A program made the translations under genes and the position numbers. Under the pieces are notes generated by a model. That model did not search any database, had not been told where the DNA came from, and saw only the letters and a list, made by a program, of their open reading frames with translations. Positions 24,608 through 34,194 of a DNA stretch of 54,082 nt are shown piece by piece. This DNA comes from Myroides indicus (GTDB lineage Bacteria; Bacteroidota; Bacteroidia; Flavobacteriales; Flavobacteriaceae): positions 123,343-177,424 of the forward strand of contig NZ_SOAG01000001.1 of assembly GCF_004364575.1 (NCBI RefSeq), given 5' to 3'. The stretch's first letter is position 1. Each line of letters begins with the position of its first letter.

Positions 24608-27316
24608 CGTACAAATATTTTTAATATCGTTTTAGTTTTATCTTTTATTTGTGTTTTATCATTCCAAAAGATATTGGCACAAGAATTTGATAAACAACCC
24701 ACAACGCTAAAAACAACTCTGCCGAACGACAGTATAGTTTCTCCTCAGGATTCTATCCGTCCCGCTATGGAATCAGTTGTGCAAGACAGCACGCAATTAA
24801 AAAATGACAGCATTGCAAACCCCGCTAAAAAACCCATTTTAGAAGCTATTGTATATCGCAAAGCGAAAGATTACGAAAAACTCGATCAAAAAAAGAAAGA
24901 ACTTACACTGTATAACGAAGCCGAAATCAAATATCAGGATTTTGAATTAAAATCTGGGATTATTGTCTTTAATTATGACACCAATGAAATATATGCCGGA
25001 AGAATAAAAGACAGTTTAGGAAATTTATCTCAGCCTCCTGTTTTTACGCAAGGTTCACAAGTAGTAGAACCAGATTCTATCCGATACAATACCAAAACCC
25101 AAAAAGCTCTGGTATGGCAGTCTAGAACTTCTCAAGGCGAATTCCGCATAAAGTCAGAGGTCACCAAAAAAGAAAATGATTCGGTCTACTTTATGAAAGA
25201 CGTTATTTTTACTACTGCCAAAGATTTAGACGATCCGGAATATTACTTTAAAACGCGAAAAGTAAAATTTGTTCCCAACAAAAAAGTGGTTGTAGGAGTT
25301 ACCAATATGGTTATTGCCGATGTTCCCACACCGTTAGGACTTCCTTTTGCTTTTTTTCCGATGTCCGAACAAGCAGAATCCGGCTTCATCATTCCCAGCG
25401 TGGGAGACACTAATGAGCAAGGGTATTACCTGCAAAACGGAGGGTACTATTTTGCTATAAGCGATCAGCTGGATTTGACAGTTCAGGGAGACTATTATAC
25501 CAACGGCAGCTGGGCGTTAAGGGGAAATAGTAACTATGCAAAACGATACAAATACAATGGTCGAGTCTTAGTCCGGTACGAAAACAATATTTTTAGTGAA
25601 AAAGGATTGCCGGATTACCAGTCTTCCAAACTATACAATATTCAATGGAACCACAATCAGGATCCTAAATCGAACCCCAGTTCAAGATTTTCTGCATCGG
25701 TAAACTTAGGAAGCAGCCAGTATTTCAGACAATCCAATAACTCTTATAACGTAGGGGCTTCGTTAAACAATACGATGAGTTCTTCAATCAGTTACTCAAA
25801 AACATTTGAGAGCACTCCTCAAGTCAACCTCTCACTAACCGCTACACACTCTCAATCAACCAATACACAGGATATCAACATGACTTTGCCCACCCTGCAG
25901 TTAAGTGTAGACAATATGTTTCCGTTTGCTCCTAAAAACGGAATTAAAAAGGGAATTATAAAAAATCTAAAATTTTCATACAACCTGAGAGGTGAAAACA
26001 GGGCAAGAACAAAAGAAGAATTTTTCTTTAAAAAAGAAATGTTTGATAGTTTAAACACAGGATTTCAACACAGCATTCCTATCTCTACCAACTTTAAAGT
26101 ATTTAAATACTTTTCAGTAACTGCAGGAGGAAATTATAATGAAGTATGGTACTTTGACACTACCAAAAAAGAATATAATCCTGAAAAAAACAAGGTTGAA
26201 GATATTCGTGTTAACGGATTTGACAGCTTTAGAACCTATAATTTTACAGCCAGTGTAGGAACAACTATTTACGGTACATTTAACTTTAACAAAGACGCAA
26301 GAATACAAGCCATCAGGCACGTTATGCGTCCGAATATCGGATATTCATATACACCTAGTTTTGAGCAGTATTACGATACGTATGCCATTGATGCCACCGG
26401 ACAGACTATGCAGGATTACACGCGATTTCAAGGCGGATTATTCGGAGCTCCGGGCAAAATGAATTCCAATATGCTGAACATGAGTTTAAGCAACACCTTT
26501 GAAGCCAAAATAAGAGATGATGAAAGCGAAACCGGCGAACCAAAGAAACTCATGCTCTTGAATAACCTAAACTTTTCAACCAGTTATAACATTTCTGCCG
26601 ATTCATTAAAATGGGCACCAGTCAGAATGAGCGCAGGAACTGCTATTCTAAAAGATAAAATGCAGATTAACCTCGGAGCTACATTAGACCCGTATGCTCT
26701 TGATAACAATAACCGACGAATAGATGTTTACAATATTAACAACGGAGGTAGCTTGTTCAGACTTACCAGTGCGAACTTAACCGTGAACTGGTCTATGTCC
26801 AGCAATGACCCTTTATTCGGCAACAGCGATACTCCCAATCAAAATTCTATCGACAACGGAGGACGAGGAGATGATTTATTCGGACAATCTATGAACCTCG
26901 GAGATAATAGAGACAGTATGTTTGGCAATGAGGATGATGATGCAGAAAGGCCTTTTGAAGGGTTTTATAATGCCAAACTCCCATGGGACTTAACGTTTGC
27001 CTATTCCTTAACATACAATAATTCGCAAAGGCAAAACGAAATTGTCAATAACTCCGTAATGGTTTCGGGTAATATCGAACTAAGTCCACGATGGAAAGTA
27101 GGCTTTTCATCTGGTTATGATTTTGTTCAAAAAGGAGTTACCTTTACCCAGCTGCGATTTGAAAGGGATTTATTAAGCTGGCGAATGGACTTTACCTGGG
27201 TACCCATCGGAACATATACCAGTTGGGGATTCTTCATCGGAATCAAGTCTTCTATGTTGAGCGACATCAAATGGGAAAAGAGGAAATCTCCTGACAAGCG
27301 CTTTTTCGCAAGGTAA
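24605..27316 (+). CDS. LptD-like LPS-assembly outer-membrane protein
   Basis: A 903-residue outer-membrane protein that inserts lipopolysaccharide into the outer leaflet. No in-frame ATG gives a signal peptide; the TTG at 24605 yields MRTNIFNIVLVLSFICVLSFQKILAQ, a good leader cleaved near Ala25, so I keep it. Residues about 80-240 form the OstA-like periplasmic domain (KAKDYEKLDQKKKELTLYN, PDSIRYNTKTQKALVW). The remainder is a barrel with the conserved VVIGVT-like strand and GLPFAFFPMSEQAESGFIIP near its start. A low-complexity Asp/Asn/Gly loop lies near 740-790. The gene is divergent from the amidase operon and followed by ridA. Confidence 0.9.
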   Translation: MRTNIFNIVLVLSFICVLSFQKILAQEFDKQPTTLKTTLPNDSIVSPQDSIRPAMESVVQDSTQLKNDSIANPAKKPILEAIVYRKAKDYEKLDQKKKELTLYNEAEIKYQDFELKSGIIVFNYDTNEIYAGRIKDSLGNLSQPPVFTQGSQVVEPDSIRYNTKTQKALVWQSRTSQGEFRIKSEVTKKENDSVYFMKDVIFTTAKDLDDPEYYFKTRKVKFVPNKKVVVGVTNMVIADVPTPLGLPFAFFPMSEQAESGFIIPSVGDTNEQGYYLQNGGYYFAISDQLDLTVQGDYYTNGSWALRGNSNYAKRYKYNGRVLVRYENNIFSEKGLPDYQSSKLYNIQWNHNQDPKSNPSSRFSASVNLGSSQYFRQSNNSYNVGASLNNTMSSSISYSKTFESTPQVNLSLTATHSQSTNTQDINMTLPTLQLSVDNMFPFAPKNGIKKGIIKNLKFSYNLRGENRARTKEEFFFKKEMFDSLNTGFQHSIPISTNFKVFKYFSVTAGGNYNEVWYFDTTKKEYNPEKNKVEDIRVNGFDSFRTYNFTASVGTTIYGTFNFNKDARIQAIRHVMRPNIGYSYTPSFEQYYDTYAIDATGQTMQDYTRFQGGLFGAPGKMNSNMLNMSLSNTFEAKIRDDESETGEPKKLMLLNNLNFSTSYNISADSLKWAPVRMSAGTAILKDKMQINLGATLDPYALDNNNRRIDVYNINNGGSLFRLTSANLTVNWSMSSNDPLFGNSDTPNQNSIDNGGRGDDLFGQSMNLGDNRDSMFGNEDDDAERPFEGFYNAKLPWDLTFAYSLTYNNSQRQNEIVNNSVMVSGNIELSPRWKVGFSSGYDFVQKGVTFTQLRFERDLLSWRMDFTWVPIGTYTSWGFFIGIKSSMLSDIKWEKRKSPDKRFFAR

Positions 27317-27351
27317 AATCCACGAATAATTAACCCAAAAATAAAAAACAC

Positions 27352-27738
27352 ATGAAAAAAATTATAAATTCTCCTGCTGCCCCTGCCCCAATAGGTCCTT
27401 ATAACCATTCTGTTATGGTTGGTGACTTGCTTTTTATATCGGGACAAATTCCGTTTAACCAGGCCAAGGAAATACTGATTACATCAGGAATCGAAGACGA
27501 AACCAAACAGGTTATGACAAATCTGGAGGCAATTTTAAACGAAGCAGGAATGACCTTTGAAAATGTGGTTAAATCGACCATTTTTTTAATCAATATGGAC
27601 AATTTTTCCACAATAAATGAAATCTATGGTCAACATTTCAACAAAGAAACTGCACCGGCAAGAGAATGCGTACAGGTTGCTAAACTTCCACGCAATGTAA
27701 ATATCGAAATTTCGATGATTGCTGCAAAAAAAGGTTAA
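27352..27738 (+). CDS. ridA: RidA-family enamine/imine deaminase
   Basis: A 128-residue trimeric-type protein that hydrolyses reactive enamine and imine intermediates released by PLP enzymes such as threonine dehydratase. Diagnostic sequence: PAAPAPIGPYNHSVMVGDL near the start and the catalytic Arg104 in TAPARECVQVAKLP. Length is typical. It follows lptD by 36 bases with no terminator between, so the two may share a transcript, and a strong terminator follows. Confidence 0.95.
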   Translation: MKKIINSPAAPAPIGPYNHSVMVGDLLFISGQIPFNQAKEILITSGIEDETKQVMTNLEAILNEAGMTFENVVKSTIFLINMDNFSTINEIYGQHFNKETAPARECVQVAKLPRNVNIEISMIAAKKG

Positions 27739-27765
27739 TTCTCTGAATTTCTATGTTCTGATACA

Positions 27766-27800
27766 AACCCACAAAACATTTTATTTGTGGGTTATTTTTT
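27766..27800 (+). terminator. Intrinsic terminator after ridA
   Basis: Perfect 10-bp stem AACCCACAAA (27766-27775) / TTTGTGGGTT (27784-27793), 8-base loop, then ATTTTTT. Confidence 0.93.
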
Positions 27801-27881
27801 AATTTAACTTTCCTCCTTATTTTACGGCCTCAGCAATATTTTATTTTATTTTTTAGTTATTTTTTTATATATTGCATTTTT

Positions 27882-27929
27882 GTCACAATTTATTTTTGTT
27901 TTTATCTGCAATTTGTGACTTTATCTTTA
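27882..27929 (+). promoter_or_regulatory. Candidate promoter and overlapping inverted repeat before the KamA-type gene
   Basis: GTCACAA (27882-27888) and TTGTGAC (27913-27919) are perfect inverted arms. Between and after them lies TTG (27896-27898) with TATCTTTA (27922-27929), a one-mismatch -7 box after 23 bases. The dyad overlaps the presumed promoter, so it could be an operator. Confidence 0.45.
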
Positions 27930-27957
27930 TTATCTATAAAATAAAACAACCTTTATT

Positions 27958-29295
27958 ATGAACATGGAACCAATGAAGTACAAGGCTTATTTATTGAGTA
28001 ATTTTAAAACTATTCCTCAATTAGAAAAAATGAATGCTGAAGATATTGAAGCAATTGAAGTAGTAGGAAATGTCTTGCCTTTTAAAGTTAACAATTATGT
28101 TATCAATGAACTAATTGACTGGGATAACTACAAAACAGATCCTATTTTTAGATTAACTTTTCCGCAAAAAGAAATGCTTTCTCATACAGATTATGAGTTA
28201 ATGAGAAAAACACTACAAAACACGCAGGATAAGGCTAAATTAAAAGAAATAGCTAATAAAATTCGCTACAAACTCAATCCTCATCCGGCTGGTCAAATGG
28301 AATTAAATGTTCCAAGTGTAGGCGAACACAAATTACCGGGCGTACAGCACAAATACGATCAGACGGCTTTATTTTTCCCCAGTTCGGGACAAACTTGCCA
28401 CAGCTATTGTACCTTTTGCTTTAGATGGGCACAATTTGTAGGGATGGACGACATGAAATTTGCCATGAGAGAAACCGACTTGCTTGTTCAATACCTGGAA
28501 GAACATCAAGAAGTAACCGATTTATTATTTACCGGAGGAGACCCCATGATTATGAGCTATAAAGTTTTTAGCCAGTATATTACTCCTTTTTTGTCACAAG
28601 ACAACAAAACCAATATTCAAACCATCCGGATAGGCACTAAGTCATTAGGTTTCTGGCCTTACAAATTCCTTACCGATGCTGATGCTGATGATTTTATTGC
28701 TTTGTTTAAAAAAATTGTTGACAGCGGTATTAATCTTTCTATAATGGCTCATTTTAATCACCCGAATGAATTGAAGACCCAAGCAGTTCAGGAAGCCGTA
28801 AAAGTCATTTTGGCTACAGGAGCTCAAATCAGGACACAGTCCCCTCTTATAAAAGGGATAAACAACTCCGCTGATGTATGGGCTCATATGTGGAGAGAAC
28901 AGGTAAATATGGGAATGATTCCATACTACATGTTTGTAGAAAGAGATACCGGCGCTCAACATTATTTTGAAGTTCCTTTAGAACAGGCATGGTATATTTT
29001 CAGAAAAGCATATCAGCAAGTCAGCGGTATTTGCAGAACAGTCAGAGGACCAAGTATGTCCTGTACCCCCGGAAAGGTTCAAATTTTAGGTGTAACAGAA
29101 ATAGAAAAAAACGGAAAAATGCAAAAAGCTTTTGCCTTAAGAATGATACAAGGTAGAAATCCAAACTGGGTGGGTAAAGTTTTCTTTGCTAAATACGATT
29201 CAAAAGCTAGCTGGATGGATGACTTACAGCCTTTTTATGGCAACGAATTCTTTTTCAATGAAGAATTAAGAGAAATGATTCAGAATGCAGGATAA
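27958..29295 (+). CDS. KamA-type radical SAM protein (lysine 2,3-aminomutase family)
   Basis: A 445-residue radical S-adenosylmethionine enzyme of the lysine 2,3-aminomutase family. The 4Fe-4S cluster binds Cys147/151/154 in TCHSYCTFCFRW. The motif LLFTGGDPMIMSY is the conserved GGDP turn after the cluster. A PLP lysine is expected near the C terminus, but I could not place it with confidence, so the substrate is open: L-lysine to beta-lysine, glutamate 2,3-aminomutase, or a related reaction. It is a single-gene unit between two terminators, with a dyad over its promoter. The next-but-one M (27964) could also be a start. Confidence 0.88.
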   Translation: MNMEPMKYKAYLLSNFKTIPQLEKMNAEDIEAIEVVGNVLPFKVNNYVINELIDWDNYKTDPIFRLTFPQKEMLSHTDYELMRKTLQNTQDKAKLKEIANKIRYKLNPHPAGQMELNVPSVGEHKLPGVQHKYDQTALFFPSSGQTCHSYCTFCFRWAQFVGMDDMKFAMRETDLLVQYLEEHQEVTDLLFTGGDPMIMSYKVFSQYITPFLSQDNKTNIQTIRIGTKSLGFWPYKFLTDADADDFIALFKKIVDSGINLSIMAHFNHPNELKTQAVQEAVKVILATGAQIRTQSPLIKGINNSADVWAHMWREQVNMGMIPYYMFVERDTGAQHYFEVPLEQAWYIFRKAYQQVSGICRTVRGPSMSCTPGKVQILGVTEIEKNGKMQKAFALRMIQGRNPNWVGKVFFAKYDSKASWMDDLQPFYGNEFFFNEELREMIQNAG

Positions 29296-29301
29296 GGTAA
29301 A

Positions 29302-29339
29302 AATACACATGATTTGATTAAACATCAAACATGTGTATT
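29302..29339 (+). terminator. Long hairpin after the KamA-type gene
   Basis: AATACACATG (29302-29311) and TTTGAT (29313-29318) pair with ATCAAA (29324-29329) and CATGTGTATT (29330-29339). This is a 16-bp stem with one bulged A and a 5-base loop. CTTTAATATTT follows, a weak T tract. Confidence 0.8.
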
Positions 29340-29449
29340 CTTTAATATTTAAAATAATAGAAATTATAATATTATTAGTTTCTCTTGAATATAAATTGAT
29401 AAGAAAATCTTGTAAACTTTCACTATTTTTACCCAAAATTTGGTTTGTC

Positions 29450-30136
29450 ATGTCTAAAACAGTTTTATCATTACAAGGAGTGGATATCTATCAGAACAAT
29501 CATAAAGTATTGTCTAATTTGAATCTTGAGGTAAAAAATGGAGAATTTATTTACATCATCGGCAAAACCGGTGCGGGAAAAAGCAGTTTTATGAAAACAC
29601 TTTATGCCGACTTACCTCTTTTGACTGGACAGGGCAATATTGTTGATTATGATTTAGGTAAGCTCAAAGAAAAGGATATCCCTTACTTAAGAAGATCTCT
29701 GGGGGTTGTTTTCCAAGACTTTAAGCTTTTGCCGGATAGAACTATTTATGGAAATTTACACTTTGCATTAAGAGCGACAGGATGGGCTGAAAAAAAAGCG
29801 ATGGATAGAAAGATTGAAGAAGTTCTTGATAAAGTAAGTATGCTGCCACACATTCAAAAAATGCCTCATCAACTTTCCGGGGGAGAGCAGCAACGCGTAG
29901 CTATAGCACGTGCCTTGCTCAATGATCCGGATTTAATACTAGCAGACGAACCAACGGGAAATCTCGACCCGCAAACTAGTGCAGAAGTAATGGAACTGTT
30001 ACTCAAAATCAATGAAAGCGGAAGAACTATTATTATGGTTACGCACGATTATGCTCTCCTGCTAAAGTATCCGGCAAAAACACTGAAATGTGATGATGGA
30101 ACTATTTTTGAAGTTGTCCACAGAACTGCTCAGTAA
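29450..30136 (+). CDS. ftsE: Cell-division ATPase FtsE
   Basis: A 228-residue ABC ATPase that with FtsX controls septal peptidoglycan hydrolases. I start it at ATG 29450 ([15 protein letters not shown]). The frame reaching back to 29333 adds a Leu/Ile-rich leader unlike FtsE, and TATTTTTA at 29424-29431 looks like a -7 box for a start at 29450. Walker A GKTGAGKS lies at 38-45, the signature [15 protein letters not shown] at about 136-150, Walker [13 protein letters not shown] follows, and the H-loop His is in VTHDYALL. ftsX is not adjacent; instead the stop overlaps the start of a glycosyltransferase. Confidence 0.94.
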   Translation: MSKTVLSLQGVDIYQNNHKVLSNLNLEVKNGEFIYIIGKTGAGKSSFMKTLYADLPLLTGQGNIVDYDLGKLKEKDIPYLRRSLGVVFQDFKLLPDRTIYGNLHFALRATGWAEKKAMDRKIEEVLDKVSMLPHIQKMPHQLSGGEQQRVAIARALLNDPDLILADEPTGNLDPQTSAEVMELLLKINESGRTIIMVTHDYALLLKYPAKTLKCDDGTIFEVVHRTAQ

Positions 30137-31035
30137 TGCTTTCTGTCCTCATTCCTGTATATAATTATGATATTTTTCCACTCGTCACAAGATTATATGA
30201 TGAATTAATAACTCTTACAACAGATTTTGAAATTCTGGTGCAAGACGATTGTTCCCATCATCATTACAACAATAATCATATTAATAACTTAGAAAATTGT
30301 CATTATGAAATAAATACCCAGAATATTCAACTGGCAAAAAACAGAAATTTACTCATTGATAAAGCAAAATATGACTGGGTATTATTGTTAGATGCCGATG
30401 TTTATCCACAAAAAAAAGATTTCATAGCGCATTATCTAAACTCCATACCACAGCATTTATTTATTCAAGGTGGATTATTATACAAAAATCAAAAACCTGC
30501 AGAAAATCAATTATTGCGATGGAAATACGGACATTCACGAGAAGCAGCAATTTTCTCAAAGAGAATTAAAAATCCCCATGGATTTATAAGTTGTATGAAT
30601 ATTTTATTCAATAAAAAAGTGATTAAGATTCGTTTTAACCCTACTATTACACAATATGGGTTTGAAGATTTTTTATTTTATAAAGATGTAAAACAAAGCA
30701 ACATTAATATTCATGTTATTGATAACCCTATATATCATATAAGTGGAGAAAGCTCTAAACTATTTTTGACAAAAACAAAAACAGCGATGACTAATCTGGT
30801 CAATCTTCTCAATAAAAATATTTTAGAAAAAAAGGACACTAAAATTACACGCTTTTACTTTTTTACGGAATCCTTCAAGTGTACTTGGGCAGTTGAACTA
30901 GTGGATGCATTATTGTTTAACATAATAACAAAAAATCTGCTAGGTAAAAATCCAAATCTAAAGCTTTTTGATTTGTATAAGCTCATTATTTTTCACCGCA
31001 ATTGGACTGCTCTACAAAAAAGGAAAACCACATAG
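30136..31035 (+). CDS. Family 2 glycosyltransferase coupled to ftsE
   Basis: A 299-residue GT-A-fold transferase. The N terminus [12 protein letters not shown] and the metal-binding Asp86-A-Asp88 in WVLLLDADVYP define the family. The acceptor and donor sugars cannot be read. Its ATG overlaps the ftsE stop (TAATG, one shared base), so it is probably translationally coupled to FtsE. The 3' end overlaps the convergent GT4 gene by 50 bases. Composition is AT-rich, like the rest of the glycan block. Confidence 0.85.
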   Translation: MLSVLIPVYNYDIFPLVTRLYDELITLTTDFEILVQDDCSHHHYNNNHINNLENCHYEINTQNIQLAKNRNLLIDKAKYDWVLLLDADVYPQKKDFIAHYLNSIPQHLFIQGGLLYKNQKPAENQLLRWKYGHSREAAIFSKRIKNPHGFISCMNILFNKKVIKIRFNPTITQYGFEDFLFYKDVKQSNINIHVIDNPIYHISGESSKLFLTKTKTAMTNLVNLLNKNILEKKDTKITRFYFFTESFKCTWAVELVDALLFNIITKNLLGKNPNLKLFDLYKLIIFHRNWTALQKRKTT

Positions 31036-32080
31036 CTATTATTTCCTCTTTGCAAAATCTATCTGTATTTTGAATTGCTTTCCTGCTCATTTTCTGTAGT
31101 AACTCATTATTTGACATTAATTTAATTACTTTTTTTTCAAATTGCTGTACATTGCCTTTTGGAATTAAAAAACCATTTTCTCCATTTCTAATAATATCGG
31201 CGGGGCCAAAATCAACGTCAAAAGCAATAACCGGTTTTCCTAAAGCCATAGCTTCCAAAAAGACCATTGGCATACCTTCCAGATGACTAGTATGAATTAA
31301 AAAATCGGCCTGACTGATCGCTTTCTTTAGTTTTTCCTGACTTAATAACCCTTTCCAAATAACGTGAGAATAATTTGTATTCCGATTCAGTTCATTCCAA
31401 TAAAGTTCCTCCCCTGCTCCATATATTTCCAAAGTCCAATCGGGTTGCTGAATTGAAACTTTTCTCCAAATTTGTAGCATTTGCTGATAGTTTTTTTCTG
31501 ACGAAAGACGTCCAATAGCAATTACTTTTTTATTGAACTCAAAGATTTTGTTTTCACTTTTCGAAATATCAATAAAATTGGGAATAACAAGCGTTTGTCT
31601 TTGTTTCCATTCCTTTTGCATATGAGAATTCAACAAAATTATACCGTCAAACTTTATACTTAAAAGACGAGTTATCCGAAGAATAAACCAGTCTTTCAGC
31701 TTATTCTGACAATTCAAAACGAGATTATTTCGACTGCCATGTACCTCAAAATAAATCGGTCTGTTTTTTAAAAAACATGGGGCAAAATAAGCTTTAATCC
31801 CATTATCGGTTACTAAAATTATATCCGGATTAAATTCGAAAGCTACTTTTTGTACAAACTGATAATAGCGTTTTAACTGTATAAAAGAACTTATCTTCTT
31901 TTCGTAAAACTCAAATTTAACTTTATTATCAAAACTATAAAAAGTTTCCGTTTCAGAATCATTAGTGCTTACAATACACACGTCTATAGCCCTTTGAACA
32001 AAAATATTTACTTTATCAGCAACAATTTTTGCCACCCCACCCGATTCCGTTATAAAAGTTGCCAGATATAATATTTTCAT
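30986..32080 (-). CDS. Family 4 glycosyltransferase
   Basis: A 364-residue GT-B-fold transferase. The N terminus MKILYLATFITESGGVAKIV is the acceptor-side Rossmann start. VIAIGRLSSEKNYQQMLQIW and LIHTSHLEGMPMVFLEAMALG are the GT4 donor-binding motifs with the E-x7-E pattern. Its last 50 bases overlap the convergent GT2 gene. It stands alone on the minus strand, divergent from the next GT4 gene. The substrate is unknown; it probably acts on the cell-surface polymer built by this block. Confidence 0.87.
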   Translation of the reverse strand: MKILYLATFITESGGVAKIVADKVNIFVQRAIDVCIVSTNDSETETFYSFDNKVKFEFYEKKISSFIQLKRYYQFVQKVAFEFNPDIILVTDNGIKAYFAPCFLKNRPIYFEVHGSRNNLVLNCQNKLKDWFILRITRLLSIKFDGIILLNSHMQKEWKQRQTLVIPNFIDISKSENKIFEFNKKVIAIGRLSSEKNYQQMLQIWRKVSIQQPDWTLEIYGAGEELYWNELNRNTNYSHVIWKGLLSQEKLKKAISQADFLIHTSHLEGMPMVFLEAMALGKPVIAFDVDFGPADIIRNGENGFLIPKGNVQQFEKKVIKLMSNNELLQKMSRKAIQNTDRFCKEEIIAMWFSFFVEQSNCGEK

Positions 32081-32168
32081 TTTATTTCAGCCTCTATTTG
32101 TCAGCATATTCTGCATTATTTTTTGTTACCTTCGCAAATATTCACTTCAAAAATAGACCAATATTCTT

Positions 32169-33275
32169 ATGCCACAAAAAAAAATAAAAATTGCTCTGAT
32201 TGGAGACAGCTTAAAAGGAGGAGGTGCTGAAAAAGTACACGTTTTGCTGGCATCTTATTTTATTGGACATGATATGGAAGTTCATACTATCTTAAATTTA
32301 AACGAAATAGATTATCCAATTGAAGGAACAGTTTTAAACTTAGGATTATTAAAAACAAAAGGAATACCAATCTTCCAACGGATTAAGCGTTTTTTAAAAC
32401 TACAAAATTATATAAAACTACAAAAATTTGATTTCATTATAGATTTTCGTTGTCATAATAAACCACTGACAGAGTGGTATCTCACTCAAACTCTATTTAA
32501 AAGAAATTATATTCCTACCATCCACAGCAGCAAGACAGAATGGTATTTTACCTCTAGTGTTTTCTGGGCGAAGAAACTTTACAAAAAAAGCTATAAAATT
32601 ATAACTGTCAGCCAATATATTGCAGATGAAGTAACAAAAAGGTATGATTATCACAACGTACAAACCATCTACAATCCTATCAATTTAAAAATGATAAATC
32701 GTTTAAAAGAAGAAGATTGCCCGTTTTTAAATTTAAAATATATTGCAGCAACAGGTAGTATGGAGAGTGATATTAAACAATTTGACAAACTTATTGACTA
32801 TTACTCTCAAAGCCATTTGCCTAAACAAAACATCAAACTGATTATTGCCGGCGAAGGCAATTTAAAATCTGCTTTGTTACAACAAATACAAAATCTTAAT
32901 TTAGAAGAGCATATTATATTAACCGGATTTTTAAAAAATCCCTATACGCTGATGCGCAACGCCCTTCTCAGCGTTTTATGCAGTAAAAATGAAGGATTTC
33001 CAAATGTAATTATCGAATCGCTAGCTTGCTCCACTCCTGTTGTCAGTTTTGACTGCGTTTCAGGTCCGAACGAAATTATTGAAAATAATAAAAATGGTCT
33101 GTTAATTAAAAATCAAGATTTTAAAGCTTTAATTTACGCTGTTGAAAATTTGGTAAACAATCAAACCTTGCTTTTGCATATGCGCAAAAATGCGCAAAAA
33201 AGCATTGAACACTTAACACTCGAAAATATAGGAAAACAATGGCTAGATTTACTCCGTTTTAAACCAAATTTATAG
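32169..33275 (+). CDS. Family 4 glycosyltransferase
   Basis: A 368-residue GT-B-fold transferase starting MPQKKIKIALIGDSLKGGGA, with the glycine-rich GGGAEKVH loop. The donor-side motif ALLSVLCSKNEGFPNVIIESL has the E-x7-E-like spacing of the GT4 family. TACCTTCG at 32127-32134 resembles a -7 box. The next gene starts 2 bases after its stop, so the two form an operon. Donor and acceptor are unknown. Confidence 0.86.
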   Translation: MPQKKIKIALIGDSLKGGGAEKVHVLLASYFIGHDMEVHTILNLNEIDYPIEGTVLNLGLLKTKGIPIFQRIKRFLKLQNYIKLQKFDFIIDFRCHNKPLTEWYLTQTLFKRNYIPTIHSSKTEWYFTSSVFWAKKLYKKSYKIITVSQYIADEVTKRYDYHNVQTIYNPINLKMINRLKEEDCPFLNLKYIAATGSMESDIKQFDKLIDYYSQSHLPKQNIKLIIAGEGNLKSALLQQIQNLNLEEHIILTGFLKNPYTLMRNALLSVLCSKNEGFPNVIIESLACSTPVVSFDCVSGPNEIIENNKNGLLIKNQDFKALIYAVENLVNNQTLLLHMRKNAQKSIEHLTLENIGKQWLDLLRFKPNL

Positions 33276-33277
33276 TC

Positions 33278-34168
33278 ATGCTACAACCCCTTGTATCTGT
33301 TATCTGCACTTGTTTTAATCACGAAAAATACGTGATTAAAACACTTGATTCTGTTTACAATCAGGCTTATCCTTTTGTTCAGATAATCATTATAGATGAT
33401 TGTAGTACAGATAATTCTGTAATAAAAATAAACCAATGGATACAAAATAAAAAAGAAGTTGTTTTTATTGTTAACGATAAAAATATAGGAATTACCAAAA
33501 GCTTTAATAAAGCTGCAAAATATGCCAAAGGAGACTTTTTACTCGATTTATCTTGTGATGATATACTGTTTCCCCATTCAGTTGAAAAACAGGTTTCTGC
33601 CTTTTTAAAATGCGACCTGAATCAGACTGCTTTAGTCTTTAGTAATGCTGAACTGATTGACCAGAACAATCATTTTTTGGGATATTATTTTGATGTTAAT
33701 CAGCATAAAAAAGTAATATATCAGATTCCCACCCAAGATTTATATACTTATATCTTACAAGGAGAAAAAAACTGTATTTGTTCTGTTTCTGCTCTAATAA
33801 ACAAACGTGTTTTTGACCGTTTACAAGGTTATGATGAAAACCTGTTTTTTGAAGATTTGGACTTTTGGATACGAGCTTCCAGAAGCTACAGAATAGTTTA
33901 TTTTGAAGATTTCTGGGTGCAGAAACGCATTCTGAAAGATTCTCTCAGCTTTATGTTCAACCGCAACAAAAAACACACTGCAGCTTTGCATGGCACAATG
34001 TATAAAATTTTCGAAAAAGTGTACGACCTCAATCAAAACAAAGAAGAGGACAACGCTATAGTAAAGAGAATCAATACTACTTTGATGAATAATTTAAAAA
34101 TGGGAAGATTTTTATTTGTTTATAAATTACTTAAGCTAAAAGTTCAATTTAAAAAAAGAAAATTTTAG
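33278..34168 (+). CDS. Family 2 glycosyltransferase
   Basis: A 296-residue GT-A-fold enzyme. The N terminus LVSVICTCFNHEKYVIKTL and the Asp-Asp pair at 94-95 in DLSCDDILFPHSVEK (the DXD-equivalent) define the family; FFEDLDFWIRASR contains the ED motif that often holds the catalytic base. It is operonic with the preceding GT4 gene (2-base gap) and convergent with the ketoisomerase gene. Confidence 0.86.
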   Translation: MLQPLVSVICTCFNHEKYVIKTLDSVYNQAYPFVQIIIIDDCSTDNSVIKINQWIQNKKEVVFIVNDKNIGITKSFNKAAKYAKGDFLLDLSCDDILFPHSVEKQVSAFLKCDLNQTALVFSNAELIDQNNHFLGYYFDVNQHKKVIYQIPTQDLYTYILQGEKNCICSVSALINKRVFDRLQGYDENLFFEDLDFWIRASRSYRIVYFEDFWVQKRILKDSLSFMFNRNKKHTAALHGTMYKIFEKVYDLNQNKEEDNAIVKRINTTLMNNLKMGRFLFVYKLLKLKVQFKKRKF

Positions 34169-34194
34169 TTCTCAATATTTTATATTTTTAAATA

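Noticed and set aside
29333..29449. Long N-terminal extension of FtsE
   Set aside because: It has no similarity in pattern to FtsE starts, includes the terminator arm and a promoter-like box, and would be hydrophobic.
33180..33200. Short tandem repeat ATGCGCAAAA in the GT4 gene
   Set aside because: It occurs twice in frame as part of the coding sequence and is too short to be a repeat element.
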